A stretch of DNA of 64,000 nt, taken from the NCBI GenBank assembly GCA_963720375.1, contig CAVRFM010000023.1:33882-97881 (forward strand). Direction: 5' to 3'. The translations under genes and the position numbers were made by a program. Each line of letters starts with the position of its first letter. Positions within the stretch are counted from its first letter, which is position 1. The notes beneath the pieces are model-generated. The model was not told the DNA's origin. It saw only the letters and a program-made list of their open reading frames with translations, and did no database searches. Shown here piece by piece: positions 16,490 to 27,400 of the stretch. This stretch comes from JAPLHP01 sp963720375. GTDB lineage: Bacteria > Chloroflexota > Dehalococcoidia > UBA2247 > RBG-13-53-26.

Positions 16490-17428
16490 TTGCAGGGGCG
16501 GTTGCTGGGTATCAGGAGGCTTCTCTGGGTCAGTGAAGGAACTGAATATTGGTGTTTTGACGCTGCAGATAGTGATTGTTATAATGGCCTCGTGGCACGA
16601 ACAAATGGGGTTCCCGCTAAGATGCTGACGGTAGGTGAAGTCAACAGTACTTTTGCTGAAAAGGGAGTGGATATTAAGCTGCCGTTGCCCACTCACTTTT
16701 TGGTAAAGAATCTGCAGGTTCTTGAGAGAAGGAAAGTCCCGGGTGGGGTGGGGCTACTTTTGAGCGTAGAGTTCATAAATGATAATGGGGAGGAAGTTAC
16801 CGATCTGTTTCACTGTGAAGGAGGGGTAAAGGTAGAGGGTAGAAAGAAGACTGAAACAGCAGAGATCCAGCAGCCACCCCTGACAGACCTGCTGCCCCTG
16901 CGCTCGAAAGAGGAATTTGAGAGCGATGACGAGGTGAAGTCTTATTTGAAAGAAGCTATCAGTCACCTGCTGCAGGATAAGGGGTACCGGCTTGGTGAGC
17001 GCGGCGATGTTGATTTGTATTTTGAGCGGCAGGAGCAGGGGTTCTTTATTAGTCTGGCAGTACGGTGTGACGAGTCACTCCTTGAAAAGGCGAAGAGCTT
17101 AGTAGAACTAAGGCAGAGGTATGGTGTTGATAATGAGTATGGCCTTATAGTCCCAGCCTTTCAGGATTCTCTGGGGGTTCCGCTTCTAAGTCAGGAGCGC
17201 TGGATATTGAGAAACCAGGAGTTCCTGACAATAAATCGGATCGGGGTCTATGCTGTTGATAATTGGAATCCAAATCTGCTCTATGCTTTTACTATTCACC
17301 CTTCCCCAAGAGATCTCAAGAAATACTTCATGACTACGGGACCTAAGTGGTCTCTGGTTCGTAGCCGCTATGTTCTGGGCAGATCTAAGAAGAAGGCGGC
17401 TGGTCTTGAGTCTCCATCGGATGGTTAG
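16490..17428 (+). CDS. hypothetical protein divergent from the metal-maturation operon
   Basis: A protein of about 312 residues with no family I recognise. The N-terminal half looks like small beta-rich segments (GVGLLLSVEFINDNGEEVTDLF). A low-complexity charged linker (KTETAEIQQPP) follows at about 120. The C-terminal half contains VDLYFERQEQGFFISLAVRC and a pattern of alternating strands and helices that could be a nuclease-like or regulatory fold, but this is only an impression. The start is uncertain: TTG at 16490 or TTG at 16502, both without a convincing ribosome binding site. It could regulate or serve the divergent operon. Confidence 0.65.
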   Translation: MQGRLLGIRRLLWVSEGTEYWCFDAADSDCYNGLVARTNGVPAKMLTVGEVNSTFAEKGVDIKLPLPTHFLVKNLQVLERRKVPGGVGLLLSVEFINDNGEEVTDLFHCEGGVKVEGRKKTETAEIQQPPLTDLLPLRSKEEFESDDEVKSYLKEAISHLLQDKGYRLGERGDVDLYFERQEQGFFISLAVRCDESLLEKAKSLVELRQRYGVDNEYGLIVPAFQDSLGVPLLSQERWILRNQEFLTINRIGVYAVDNWNPNLLYAFTIHPSPRDLKKYFMTTGPKWSLVRSRYVLGRSKKKAAGLESPSDG

Positions 17429-17588
17429 GGACAAAGGCAGTATGACCTGTGGTAAAATGAAGTGGGAGCCTGTTAAGGATCGGTAGCAACAGTTATTAAC
17501 CTTTGTTGCTCGCCCCTGCAGCAAAACCAGACGGAAACAGGATCTTATATTTCTTCCCTAAAATAATCTAAGGAGTATTCTCAGAAGC

Positions 17589-20015
17589 ATGACATCTATG
17601 AAACCAGAGAGGTTAACGGAGCAAGCCCAGCAGGCGATAGCTGCTTCACAGGAGCTTGTCAGGCGCTATCGGCACAGCCAGTGGGATGTTGAGCATGTGT
17701 TGTTAGCCCTATTGGAGCAAGAGGATAGCCTGACAGCCAAGATAATGAAGGAGCTTGGGGTGGATGATGGGGTAGTGAAGCAGCAGGTAGAATTGGTTTT
17801 GGAGAAGGCACCAAAGGTTACTTATGAAGGTGCTCAAATCTATGCAACCCCGCGCATTCCTCGTCTTCTTGAGTCCGCTGCATCTGAGGCAGACAGGCTG
17901 AAGGATGAATTCGTCGGCATTGAGCATCTTCTTATTGCTATAGCCATGGAGCCGAATGGGGAAGCAGCGCGTATTCTCAGGTCGGCAGGTGTGGATCAGG
18001 AGGGTATTTATCGGGCTCTGCGCAATGTGCGGGGAAGCCATAGAGTTACTGATAGAAGAGCTGAAAGCAAGTACCGTAGCCTGGAGAAATACGGACGTGA
18101 TCTGACGGAGATGGCGAGGCAGAGCAAGATAGACCCTGTGATCGGTAGGGAGGACGAGATTCGCCGGGTCACGCAGATCCTATCTCGGCGCACTAAGAAT
18201 AACCCCATAATCATTGGTGAAGCTGGAGTAGGTAAAACTGCTATCGCTGAAGGTCTGGCTCAGAAGATTGTTGCTGAGGATGTTCCTGATTCATTGAAAA
18301 ACAAGAGGATGATTGCCTTGGACATGACCTCTCTGGTGGCTGGCAGCAAGTTTAGAGGTGAGTTTGAAGACAGGCTTAAAGCTGTGATTGACGAAGTACG
18401 CCAATCCAACGGAGAGATTATCCTTTTCATTGACGAATTTCACACTGTGGTTGGTGCTGGAGCGGCTGAGGGGGCTATAGATGCCAGTAACATACTCAAA
18501 CCGGCTCTTGCCAGAGGGGAGCTTCAGTGTATAGGAGCCACTACCCTGAATGAGTATCGGGAGCATATTGAAAAGGACAAGGCTTTAGAGAGGAGGCTTC
18601 AGCCTGTATTTATCGAACAACCTAGTGTTGAAGCTACGGTAGAGATGCTTCGGGGGCTTCGACCCAGATATGAGGCGCATCATAAGATTGAGATTGCTGA
18701 TTCAGCCCTTATCGCTGCTGCCAAGTTATCGCACAGGTATATCACTGATCGATTCTTGCCTGACAAAGCTATTGACCTTATCGATGAGGCAGCCAGCAAA
18801 CTTCGCATTGATCTGGAGAGTGCGCCACCACCGGTAAAGAAACTGGAGCAGGAACTCAAGCACTTGACCAACGAGGAAGAGGCGGCATCGCAACGGCGTG
18901 ACTATCAGCGTGCTGCTGAGCTTAAGTCACAAATGTTGCGACTCGAGGAAGAGTACAAAGAGGCCAAGAATGAATGGCTTCAGAGCAGGAAGATTGACCG
19001 TGTCGTGGATGAGAGTGACATTGCTGAACTCGTTTCTAAATGGACCGGAATACCGCTTTCTCGCATGCTGGAGAGCGAGTCAAAGAAGCTAGTCCATATG
19101 GAGGAAGAGATCCATAAAAGGATCATCAATCAGGAAAGAGCTGTGGCAGCTGTTTCAGAAGCCATTCGGCGGGCTAGAGCCGGACTAAAAGACCCGAAGA
19201 GACCTATTGGCAGCTTTATCTTTCTCGGCCCTACAGGGGTGGGTAAGACAGAATTGGCCCGTGCTTTGGCGGAGTTTCTATTTGATGATGAAAATGCTTT
19301 GGTACGCCTGGATATGTCAGAGTACATGGAGAAACATACTGTCTCGAGGCTTATTGGTGCTCCACCGGGGTACGTTGGGTATGATGAGGGAGGACAACTC
19401 ACTGAATTGGTACGTCGTCGTCCATTCAGGGTTATTCTTTTTGATGAGATTGAAAAAGCTCACCCAGACGTATTCAATATAATGTTGCAGATTCTGGAAG
19501 ATGGGCGATTGACTGATGGACATGGCCGAGTTGTGGATTTCAAGAATGTTGTAGTCATAATGACCAGCAACTTGGGCACACAAGAAATACAGCGTCAGAG
19601 GATTGGCTTTCGTCTGGAGAAAGAGCTTGATCAGGAACGGTTACGGCAGACAATCAGCACTGCTCTGAAGCAGACATTCCGGCCTGAACTCCTTAACAGG
19701 ATAGACGAAATAATTATCTTTGATTCACTGACTGAGCAGCATCTTCATCAAATCATTGAGCTGCTGCTAAAGGAAGTGCAGAAACGGCTTTCTGAGCACA
19801 GGATAACAGTCGAGTTGAGTGAATCTGCTAAGGCGTGGCTTATTAAGGAAGGCTATGACCCTGTTTATGGTGCAAGACCATTGCGGCGGGCAATTCAGCA
19901 TCATGTAGAGAATCCGCTTTCTAAAAGAATCCTGGATGGTGAATTTGTGGAGGGGGATGTTGTCTTAGTTGACTCTGTGCCTGATGGGTTGACGATTACG
20001 AAGAAAAGTAGTTGA
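17589..20015 (+). CDS. clpC: ATP-dependent Clp protease ATP-binding subunit ClpC
   Basis: This 808-residue Hsp100 unfoldase has the ClpC layout. An N-terminal repeat domain (LTEQAQQAIAASQEL) leads into a first AAA module with GEAGVGKT and the FIDEFHTVVGAG region. A short middle segment contains a UVR-like motif (DYQRAAELKSQMLRLEEEY), followed by a second AAA module with GPTGVGKTELAR. The short UVR-type middle region rather than a long coiled-coil argues for ClpC over ClpB. The tripeptide IGF after QRQR fits the ClpP-docking loop, so it should feed ClpP. AAGGAG lies 13 bases before ATG 17589; the in-frame ATG 17598 is an alternative. dtd follows 6 bp downstream. Confidence 0.93.
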   Translation: MTSMKPERLTEQAQQAIAASQELVRRYRHSQWDVEHVLLALLEQEDSLTAKIMKELGVDDGVVKQQVELVLEKAPKVTYEGAQIYATPRIPRLLESAASEADRLKDEFVGIEHLLIAIAMEPNGEAARILRSAGVDQEGIYRALRNVRGSHRVTDRRAESKYRSLEKYGRDLTEMARQSKIDPVIGREDEIRRVTQILSRRTKNNPIIIGEAGVGKTAIAEGLAQKIVAEDVPDSLKNKRMIALDMTSLVAGSKFRGEFEDRLKAVIDEVRQSNGEIILFIDEFHTVVGAGAAEGAIDASNILKPALARGELQCIGATTLNEYREHIEKDKALERRLQPVFIEQPSVEATVEMLRGLRPRYEAHHKIEIADSALIAAAKLSHRYITDRFLPDKAIDLIDEAASKLRIDLESAPPPVKKLEQELKHLTNEEEAASQRRDYQRAAELKSQMLRLEEEYKEAKNEWLQSRKIDRVVDESDIAELVSKWTGIPLSRMLESESKKLVHMEEEIHKRIINQERAVAAVSEAIRRARAGLKDPKRPIGSFIFLGPTGVGKTELARALAEFLFDDENALVRLDMSEYMEKHTVSRLIGAPPGYVGYDEGGQLTELVRRRPFRVILFDEIEKAHPDVFNIMLQILEDGRLTDGHGRVVDFKNVVVIMTSNLGTQEIQRQRIGFRLEKELDQERLRQTISTALKQTFRPELLNRIDEIIIFDSLTEQHLHQIIELLLKEVQKRLSEHRITVELSESAKAWLIKEGYDPVYGARPLRRAIQHHVENPLSKRILDGEFVEGDVVLVDSVPDGLTITKKSS

Positions 20016-20021
20016 CGATCG

Positions 20022-20465
20022 ATGAGGGTATTGCTGCAGCGGGTGACCCAGGCCTCTGTTAGTATTGATGGAGAAGAAGTAGCCCGGATCGGCAAGGGAC
20101 TGGTGTGCCTGGTGGGTGTAGCTCAGGGAGACACGGAAAGCGATGCACGATTCTTGGCCGAGAAGGCAGCCAACCTCCGTATATTCTCAGACGAGGCAGG
20201 CAAATTCAATCTCTCACTGGTGGATGTCAATGGAGAACTGTTAGCGGTGAGCCAATTCACACTACTGGCTGATGCTCGCAAAGGTCGACGACCCAGCTTC
20301 ACTCAGGCAGCATTGCCAGTTGAGGCTGAAGCTCTATTCAACAAGTTTGTGGAACTGGCGAGGGCTACGGGCCTGAGAACGGAGACAGGGCGATTCCAGA
20401 AGCACATGCTGGTGGAAATCTACAATGACGGCCCAGTTACCGTTCTCCTAGATAGCAAGCTGTGA
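20022..20465 (+). CDS. dtd: D-aminoacyl-tRNA deacylase
   Basis: This 147-residue protein hydrolyses D-aminoacyl-tRNAs, and glycyl-tRNA(Ala), recycling tRNA and protecting translation from wrong stereoisomers. It starts MRVLLQRVTQASV and contains both family signatures: SQFTL (about residue 77) and the C-terminal NDGPVTV, which together form the cross-subunit cis-Pro active site. Its length is typical. It lies 6 bp after clpC and is probably translated from the same mRNA. It converges on rpoC, with only 17 bp between stop codons. Confidence 0.96.
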   Translation: MRVLLQRVTQASVSIDGEEVARIGKGLVCLVGVAQGDTESDARFLAEKAANLRIFSDEAGKFNLSLVDVNGELLAVSQFTLLADARKGRRPSFTQAALPVEAEALFNKFVELARATGLRTETGRFQKHMLVEIYNDGPVTVLLDSKL

Positions 20466-20482
20466 GAAGCTATCAAGTTATG

Positions 20483-23400
20483 CTAGTTTGATTCCTTTGA
20501 TTCCTCTGAAATATCCCCTGTGGCAGCAGCCTGTAACTGGGGCTCAGCCTGGCCCTCAAGTTCTTCTGGCTTGCTTACCACTTCTTCTAGGATGACTTCT
20601 TCCTGCTTAATGAGCTGACCTTGTAAGGCCTGTAAGTCTTCCGGTTTGAGACAGCGAGCGGGGATGAGTCTCCCTATAATCACATTCTCCTTAAGCCCCA
20701 GGAGTCTATCCACCTTTCCGTTTATGGCTGCCTCTGTGAGTACTCGAGTGGTCTCCTGGAAAGAAGCTGCAGCCAGCCAGCTATCCGAATTGAGGGCAGC
20801 CTTTGTTATCCCTAAGAGGGCAGTCTGAGCTGTGGCTGGTTCGCCTGCTTCAGCTACCACTCTAGCATTGATATCCTCAAAGGCGAAGCGATCTACCAGG
20901 TCTCCGGGAAGTAATTCGGTATCACCAGGGGAATCGACCCTTACCTTTTGCAGCATTCGGCGGCCTATAATCTCGATATGCCTATCGTTGATGGTAACTC
21001 CTTGAGAGCGATAGACTTTCTGTATTTCGTCCACAAGATATCGCTGCACAGCTTCACGTCCTTTGATACGCAGGATGTCCTGGGGATTAGCATGGCCGTC
21101 AGTAAGTTGGTCACCGGCCTTCACATGAGAACCATTTACTATTCTAATATTTGATGTAAAAGGAATGATGTATTCTTCCTCTTCCTTTTCCTCATAGCTG
21201 ATGATGAGGTTGTCGCCTTCAATGTTTACCTTGCCACTCACAGGAGCTAACAGGAGGGGGACTGGTGACGACACATCTGCTTCTTCTTCAGCCGAGGCTG
21301 TTGAGGATTGCTTGGCTAAAACTGTTCCTACATCTACCCATTCACCATCGCTGACCTGCGGTTCTGTGCCGGGGGGCAGAGGGTATTCGTTACGATATAA
21401 CTCAGAGTTAGTAATCCTTATTTTGTAACCTTCTTCGGTGGGTAATACCTCTGCCACACCGTCAATTTCGGAAAGGATGGCTTGCCCTTTTGGTATTCTT
21501 GATTCAAAGAGTTCTTCTACTCGTGGCAATCCGGTGGTGATATCCAAACCCAATACGCCGCCGGTGTGGAAGGTACGGAGTGTTAGCTGTGTTCCTGGCT
21601 CCCCGATACTCTGGGCGGCGATAATGCCGACTGTGGTACCCTCCTCTGCCAAGCGACCTTTGGAGAGGTCATTACCGTAGCAGGACTGGCAGATGCCGAC
21701 CCTTGCCTGACAGCTAAGTGGCGACCTGGCGTAGACCTGACTTATTCCTGCTGAGACAATCTGCTTTGCCTTCTCCTCGGTTATTTCCTCGTTTCGATCT
21801 ACGATAACCTTACCGTCAGAGGGGTCAGTTACTGCAGCTGCGGCCAAGCGTCCTACTATGCGCTCAGAAAGATGAGGCAGAAAACTGTCTTTGGACTCTG
21901 TGCACCAAATACCAGAAGTTGTGCCACAATCCTTCTCAGTAATGATGACATCTTGAACAATGTCTACAAGGCGTCTGGTAAGGTAGCCCGCATCTGAGGT
22001 TCTCAAGGCAGTATCTGCCAGTCCCTTACGGGCGCCATGCGTAGAGATAAAGTACTCCAAGACGGAAAGTCCTTCGTTGAAGCTGGACCTGATGGGGAAG
22101 TCTATAATCTTACCCGAAGGATCTGTCATCAAGCCGCGCATGCCTGCCATTTGCCTTATCTGAGACATGTTTCCTTTTGCTCCAGAGGTTGCCATCATGT
22201 AGACCCCCCCGTAGCGATCCAATGATTGTGAGACAAGGTCGGTGATTTTATCAGTAGTCTCTGTCCACAGGTCCACTGTGCTGCTATACCGTTCCTCATC
22301 AGTGATTAGTCCCCGATAGTGCTGGTCTTCTATTTGAGCAATGACCTTTTCTGCCTCCCGGAGAACCTGAGGTTTTTCTTGTGGGACTTTTACATCGTTA
22401 ATACTGATGGTGGTACCCGATTTGGTGGCATATCTGAATCCCAAATTCTTGATATTGTCAGCCATAATAGCGGCATCTACATTGCCCACTAATTTGATGC
22501 AGTCTGCGATAAGCCGCTTCAGACGTGTCTTGTCTACTGTTTCGTTAATGAACCCAACTTCTTTGGGCATGATGCTGTTAAAGATAATACGTCCCACGGT
22601 TGTCTTAATACGCTTATTCTGATCATCATCATGCATCCGTACTTCGATCTCTGCACCCAAGTCAACGATGTCCAGGTTGTAGGCCAACTCCGCTTCACTG
22701 AAGCTGCCGAAAGATTTTCCTTCCCCTTTAGCCCCTGGCTTGGGGGATGTCAGGTAATAGCAACCAAGGACCATGTCAAGAGTCGGTGCTACTGCAGGTT
22801 CTCCGTTGCTAGGCAAGATCATGTTGTGGATACTGAGCATTGCTTTTCTGGCCTCCATGACTGCAGCCCTGGATAGGGGAACATGCACAGCCATTTGGTC
22901 TCCATCGAAGTCTGCATTAAAGGCAGTGCACACCAGAGGATGAAGTTGAATAGCACTGCCTTCGATTAACACAGGCTCAAATGCCTGAATGCTAAGTCGG
23001 TGCAATGTTGGGGCTCGGTTGAGCAAAACCGGCCTTTCTTTAACGACTTCCTCCAAGATACTCCAGATTTCTGGTCTTGCTCTCTCTACCATTCTCTTTG
23101 CACTCTTGATGTTGGTAGCAAGACCCTGTTGTACCAGGCGAAACATGAGGAATGGTTTGAAGAGTTCCATGGCCATGCGCTTGGGCAATCCACATTGATG
23201 AAGCCCCAGTTCAGGACCCACTATTATTACTGAGCGCCCGCTGTAATCGACTCTCTTGCCCAGAAGATTCTGGCGGAAACGTCCCTGTTTGCCTCGAAGT
23301 ACATCTGATCGTGACTGCAAAGGTCGGTTGCCTGCGCCAGTAATAGCCCTTCTTTGTCTCCCATTGTCAATAAGAGAATCCACTGCCTCTTGCAGCATCC

Positions 23401-24382
23401 TTTTTTCGTTGTGGATAATTATCTCGGGGGCACCTACGTCCAGCAGCCTTCGAAGGCGATTATTCCGGTTGATTACCCTTCGATAAAGATCATTGAGATC
23501 GCTGGTAGCAAATCGTCTCCCATCTAGCTGTACTATGGGCCGTAAGTCAGGGGGCAGAACGGGGAGGATGGTCAAAATCATCCATTCGGGCTTATTGCCG
23601 CTGCGACGGAAAGCTTCAACTACCTGTAATCTCTTAATGGCTTTCTTCCGTCGTTGTCCTGAGGCAGATATTATTTCCTGATGTAAGGCTGTATGTAGTT
23701 CTTCCAGATGAAGCTTGCGGAGGATAGTCAGGATAGCTTGAGCACCTGAATCTGCTTCGAAGAAGTTGCCATGTTTCCTTTTAAGTTCGCGGTATTTGCC
23801 ATCCGTTAGCAGTTTCAGAGGACGCAAATCCTCTATCTCTTCAATCTTTTCCTCGATTTCCTTCTCTAACCGAATCCGCTCCTCGACATTGACATCTTCC
23901 TTTTGGGATATCTGCTGTCGCTCTTCCTGTAGTTGCTGGATCAGTCTTTGTTTTGGCTCTTCGTCTACACTGGTTATGATGTACTGGGCAAAGTAGATGA
24001 TACGCTCTAGACTGCGTGGTGAAAGGTCAAGGAGTAATCCTATTCTGCTCGGTATTCCTTTCACAAACCAGCTGTGAGCCACCGGGGCGGCTAATTCTAT
24101 ATGCCCCATGCGCTCCCGGCGCACCTTGGAGAGAGTAACCTCTACGCCGCAGCGGTCACAGCGGATACCCTTATAGCGTACCTTCTTATATTTCCCGCAG
24201 TAGCATTCGAAGTCCTTGGTGGGTCCAAAGATCCTTTCGCAAAAAAGGCCGTCTCTCTCTGGTTTCAGACTACGGTAATTTATAGTCTCCGGCTTTGTTA
24301 CCTCACCCCAGGACCAGCTTTTGATCTGCTCTGGTGAGGCAAGAGAGATTCGTATTCCGCTAAGGCTATCGGCACTAAACAA
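20483..24382 (-). CDS. rpoC: DNA-directed RNA polymerase beta' subunit
   Basis: This is the catalytic beta' subunit, 1299 residues. Near the N-terminus is the zinc site CYCGKYKKVRYKGIRCDRCG, then the invariant active-site Mg motif NADFDGD, and later the second zinc site formed from Cys residues around CGTTSGIWC and CQARVGICQSCYG. The trigger-loop/bridge region (GEPGTQLTLRTFHTGG) is conserved. The C-terminus ends in an acidic Glu/Gln-rich tail. The start is TTG with AAGGAGGCAACGCT upstream. It follows rpoB by 47 bp in the usual order and is intact, which argues against a generally poor sequence. Confidence 0.98.
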   Translation of the reverse strand: MFSADSLSGIRISLASPEQIKSWSWGEVTKPETINYRSLKPERDGLFCERIFGPTKDFECYCGKYKKVRYKGIRCDRCGVEVTLSKVRRERMGHIELAAPVAHSWFVKGIPSRIGLLLDLSPRSLERIIYFAQYIITSVDEEPKQRLIQQLQEERQQISQKEDVNVEERIRLEKEIEEKIEEIEDLRPLKLLTDGKYRELKRKHGNFFEADSGAQAILTILRKLHLEELHTALHQEIISASGQRRKKAIKRLQVVEAFRRSGNKPEWMILTILPVLPPDLRPIVQLDGRRFATSDLNDLYRRVINRNNRLRRLLDVGAPEIIIHNEKRMLQEAVDSLIDNGRQRRAITGAGNRPLQSRSDVLRGKQGRFRQNLLGKRVDYSGRSVIIVGPELGLHQCGLPKRMAMELFKPFLMFRLVQQGLATNIKSAKRMVERARPEIWSILEEVVKERPVLLNRAPTLHRLSIQAFEPVLIEGSAIQLHPLVCTAFNADFDGDQMAVHVPLSRAAVMEARKAMLSIHNMILPSNGEPAVAPTLDMVLGCYYLTSPKPGAKGEGKSFGSFSEAELAYNLDIVDLGAEIEVRMHDDDQNKRIKTTVGRIIFNSIMPKEVGFINETVDKTRLKRLIADCIKLVGNVDAAIMADNIKNLGFRYATKSGTTISINDVKVPQEKPQVLREAEKVIAQIEDQHYRGLITDEERYSSTVDLWTETTDKITDLVSQSLDRYGGVYMMATSGAKGNMSQIRQMAGMRGLMTDPSGKIIDFPIRSSFNEGLSVLEYFISTHGARKGLADTALRTSDAGYLTRRLVDIVQDVIITEKDCGTTSGIWCTESKDSFLPHLSERIVGRLAAAAVTDPSDGKVIVDRNEEITEEKAKQIVSAGISQVYARSPLSCQARVGICQSCYGNDLSKGRLAEEGTTVGIIAAQSIGEPGTQLTLRTFHTGGVLGLDITTGLPRVEELFESRIPKGQAILSEIDGVAEVLPTEEGYKIRITNSELYRNEYPLPPGTEPQVSDGEWVDVGTVLAKQSSTASAEEEADVSSPVPLLLAPVSGKVNIEGDNLIISYEEKEEEEYIIPFTSNIRIVNGSHVKAGDQLTDGHANPQDILRIKGREAVQRYLVDEIQKVYRSQGVTINDRHIEIIGRRMLQKVRVDSPGDTELLPGDLVDRFAFEDINARVVAEAGEPATAQTALLGITKAALNSDSWLAAASFQETTRVLTEAAINGKVDRLLGLKENVIIGRLIPARCLKPEDLQALQGQLIKQEEVILEEVVSKPEELEGQAEPQLQAAATGDISEESKESN

Positions 24383-24429
24383 AGCGTTGCCTCCTTGGAA
24401 ATGCAGTTTCCATTATGCTTATGCTGTGG

Positions 24430-27400
24430 TCAGATTTTCTCTTCGCTGGATAACTCTACTGATAATCCTAGACTCTGTAGTTCGCGGACCAGAACGTTGA
24501 AGGATTCCGGCAGTCCTGGAGGATACACATCCTCACCCTTAGTAATAGCTTCATAGGCTTTAGCTCTTCCAGCGATATCGTCGGACTTGATGGTGAGAAG
24601 CTCTTGGAGGGTGTGGGCAGCTCCATAGGCTTCTAGTGCCCAGACCTCCATCTCGCCAAAGCGTTGCCCTCCGAATTGAGCCTTGCCTCCCAATGGCTGT
24701 TGTGTGATCAGTGTGTAAGGACCTGTTGAGCGAGCATGTATCTTATCCTCCACGAGGTGGATTAGCTTCATCATATAGACATATCCCACTGTTACAGGCT
24801 GATCAAATGGCCGGCCAGTGCGTCCGTCGTAAAGTATGGTTTTACCGTAGATTGGTGGAGAAACGGATCTTTCTTTAATCACCTTCTCTACCTGTTGTTG
24901 TATTTGTTTATCAGTGAGTCCTTCAGTTGAAACCCCCAGCTCTTTAAGCCAGAGGCGAAGGCATACCAGAGTAGCTTCGGAGGTGAGATCCTGGCTGAAT
25001 ACCTTATCGCCATCGAAGCCCTGAGTTTGAAGCCATGTTTTTGCCTTTTTAAGCCTCTCCTCGGGGTTAGGATCATCGTTGCTGGAATCAGCCTGGCGGA
25101 TAATCCAAGCTCTTGCCAGGGCATTCTCAATCACCGCCGTATCAGCTCCCTCAAATACAGGGCAGTCGACTTTGAAACCAAGCTCGTGGGCGGCCCAGCC
25201 AAGGTGGGTCTCGAAAATCTGCCCCAAATTCATTCGAGAGGGTACTCCGATAGGGTTGAGGATGATATCAACGGGTGTGCCGTCGGGCAGGAAGGGCATG
25301 TCTTCTTCGGGCAGTATACGAGCTATAACACCCTTATTACCATGCCTGCCGGCCAGTTTGTCTCCCTCTGAAGCCTTCCTCTTTTGGGCAATCCATACTC
25401 TTACCAGCTTGCTGACTCCCTCCTGTAATTCATCACGGTTGGTAAAAATTCTTACCGCGATCACCAATCCCTTTTCACCGTGAGGTACCCGAAGAGAGGT
25501 GTCTTTTACTTCCCGGGCTTTCTCACCGAAGATGACTCTGAGGAGCTTCTCTTCGGCACTCAACTCGGTTTCTCCCTTGGGGGTGATCTTCCCTACCAGA
25601 ATGTCTCCTGACTCAACGGTGGCACCGACTTGTATAATCCCGTCATCGTCGAGCTTGCGAAGACTCTCTTCACCCACATTGGGAATGTCCCTGGTAATTT
25701 CCTCGGCACCTAGCTTGGTCTCTCTTGCTTCAACCTCATACCGTTCAATGTGGATTGAGGTAAATTTGTCGTCTTTGACCATCTTCTCTGAGATTACAAT
25801 CGCATCTTCGAAGTTGTATCCTTCCCAGCTCATGAAAGCACAAAGCAAATTTTGCCCCAGTGCCAGTATTCCCTTGTCAGTGGCTGAGCTGTCGGCTAGT
25901 ACCTGACCCAAGTGAACCCTGGAGCCTTTGCTTACAATGGGATGTTGGTTGACACAGGTTCCTTGGTTAGTACGCATGAATTTCGTCAGGGGATAAACAT
26001 GTTCTTCGCCGCTATCACTTCTGACAACAATCTGTTTCCCAGTGGCAGAGACAACCTCACCGTCGCTGTCACTCAGGATCAACTGGCCACTATCTCGGGC
26101 CACTTGTTGCTCTATTCCTGTTCCTACTATCGGAGACTCAGAGCAAAGCAAAGGCACTGCCTGGCGCTCCATGTTTGATCCCATCAGCGCTCGGTTAGCA
26201 TCATCATGTTCCAAGAAGGGAATTAGGGAGGCAGATATACCTACTATCTGTTTTGGGGAAACGTCCATAAGGTCGATGTTCTCAGGGGCCTCTGAAAAGA
26301 ATCGTTCCCCTTTTCTCACCTCGATTTTGCTCTCGCTGAATTGGCCACCAGACCCGATGGGGGCATTGGCTTGGGCGATGACATAGTCCTCTTCTTTATC
26401 AGCCGGAAGGTAGACAATCTGGTCAGATACGAAAGGCAGCACCTTCACATCTCTTGGTGATAGCTCGGAGACTTGCTCAGCAATCTTAGGGGTGATACGC
26501 GCTCCCTTTTTAGCAATTTGATGGCCATCCTCGTCAGATATCGGCTCTCTGAGGGTTCTATTGAGCAACTCCTCTGGCGTATTTCTTACCTCTCGGACTA
26601 CTTTTCGATATGGAGTTGTTATGAAACCATATTCATCAATGGAGGCGTAGGTAGCCATGGAACTTATCAGGCCGATATTTGGCCCCTCAGGTGTCTCAAT
26701 AGGACAAATCCTGCCGTAGTGAGAATGGTGAATATCACGGACCTCGAAGCCAGCCCGTTCTCTTGATAGTCCTCCGGGACCCAGTGTTGATAGACGACGT
26801 TTATGGGTTAATTCCGCCAGAGGATTAGTCTGATCCATGAATTGACATAACTGGGAGCCACTAAAGAAGTCCCTTATTGCGGTATTTATAGGTCGTGTAT
26901 TGATGAGGGCGTTTGGTGTAACAGTTTCAGGGTCAACGATGCTCATGCGTTCCTTTACCATTCGCTCTAGGTTCAGAAGGGCAATATGGAACTGGTTCTG
27001 AATTAGTTCACCGACGGTGCGCAGTCTTCGATTGCTCAAATGATCAATATCATCAGGTGCTTCCATGCCATTGTTGACCATGATGATGTGATGTACTATG
27101 GCTACAAGGTCTTCTCGGGTGAGGGCAGAACTACTATGGTTATTCTCTAATGTCTCTTGCCCCAGCCTCTTGTTGAGCTTGTAACGGCCGACCTTGCCCA
27201 GATTGTAGTGTCTGGGGTTAAAGAACAGGTTGTTCAGTAAGGTCTTGGCATTGTCGATATTAGGGAGATCTCCGGGGCGCAGACGTCTGTGGATTTCGAG
27301 TATAGCCTCAGTTTCATTCTTGATAAAAGAGTCCTGTTTAGCGCTAGCTGCAATGAAGGAGTGGTCTGGATTTGTATCTACATCTTTGAATAGCTGGAGT

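Noticed and set aside
17589..20015. ClpB disaggregase
   Set aside because: The middle region is short with a UVR-like motif and there is an IGF-type ClpP loop, which fits ClpC better.
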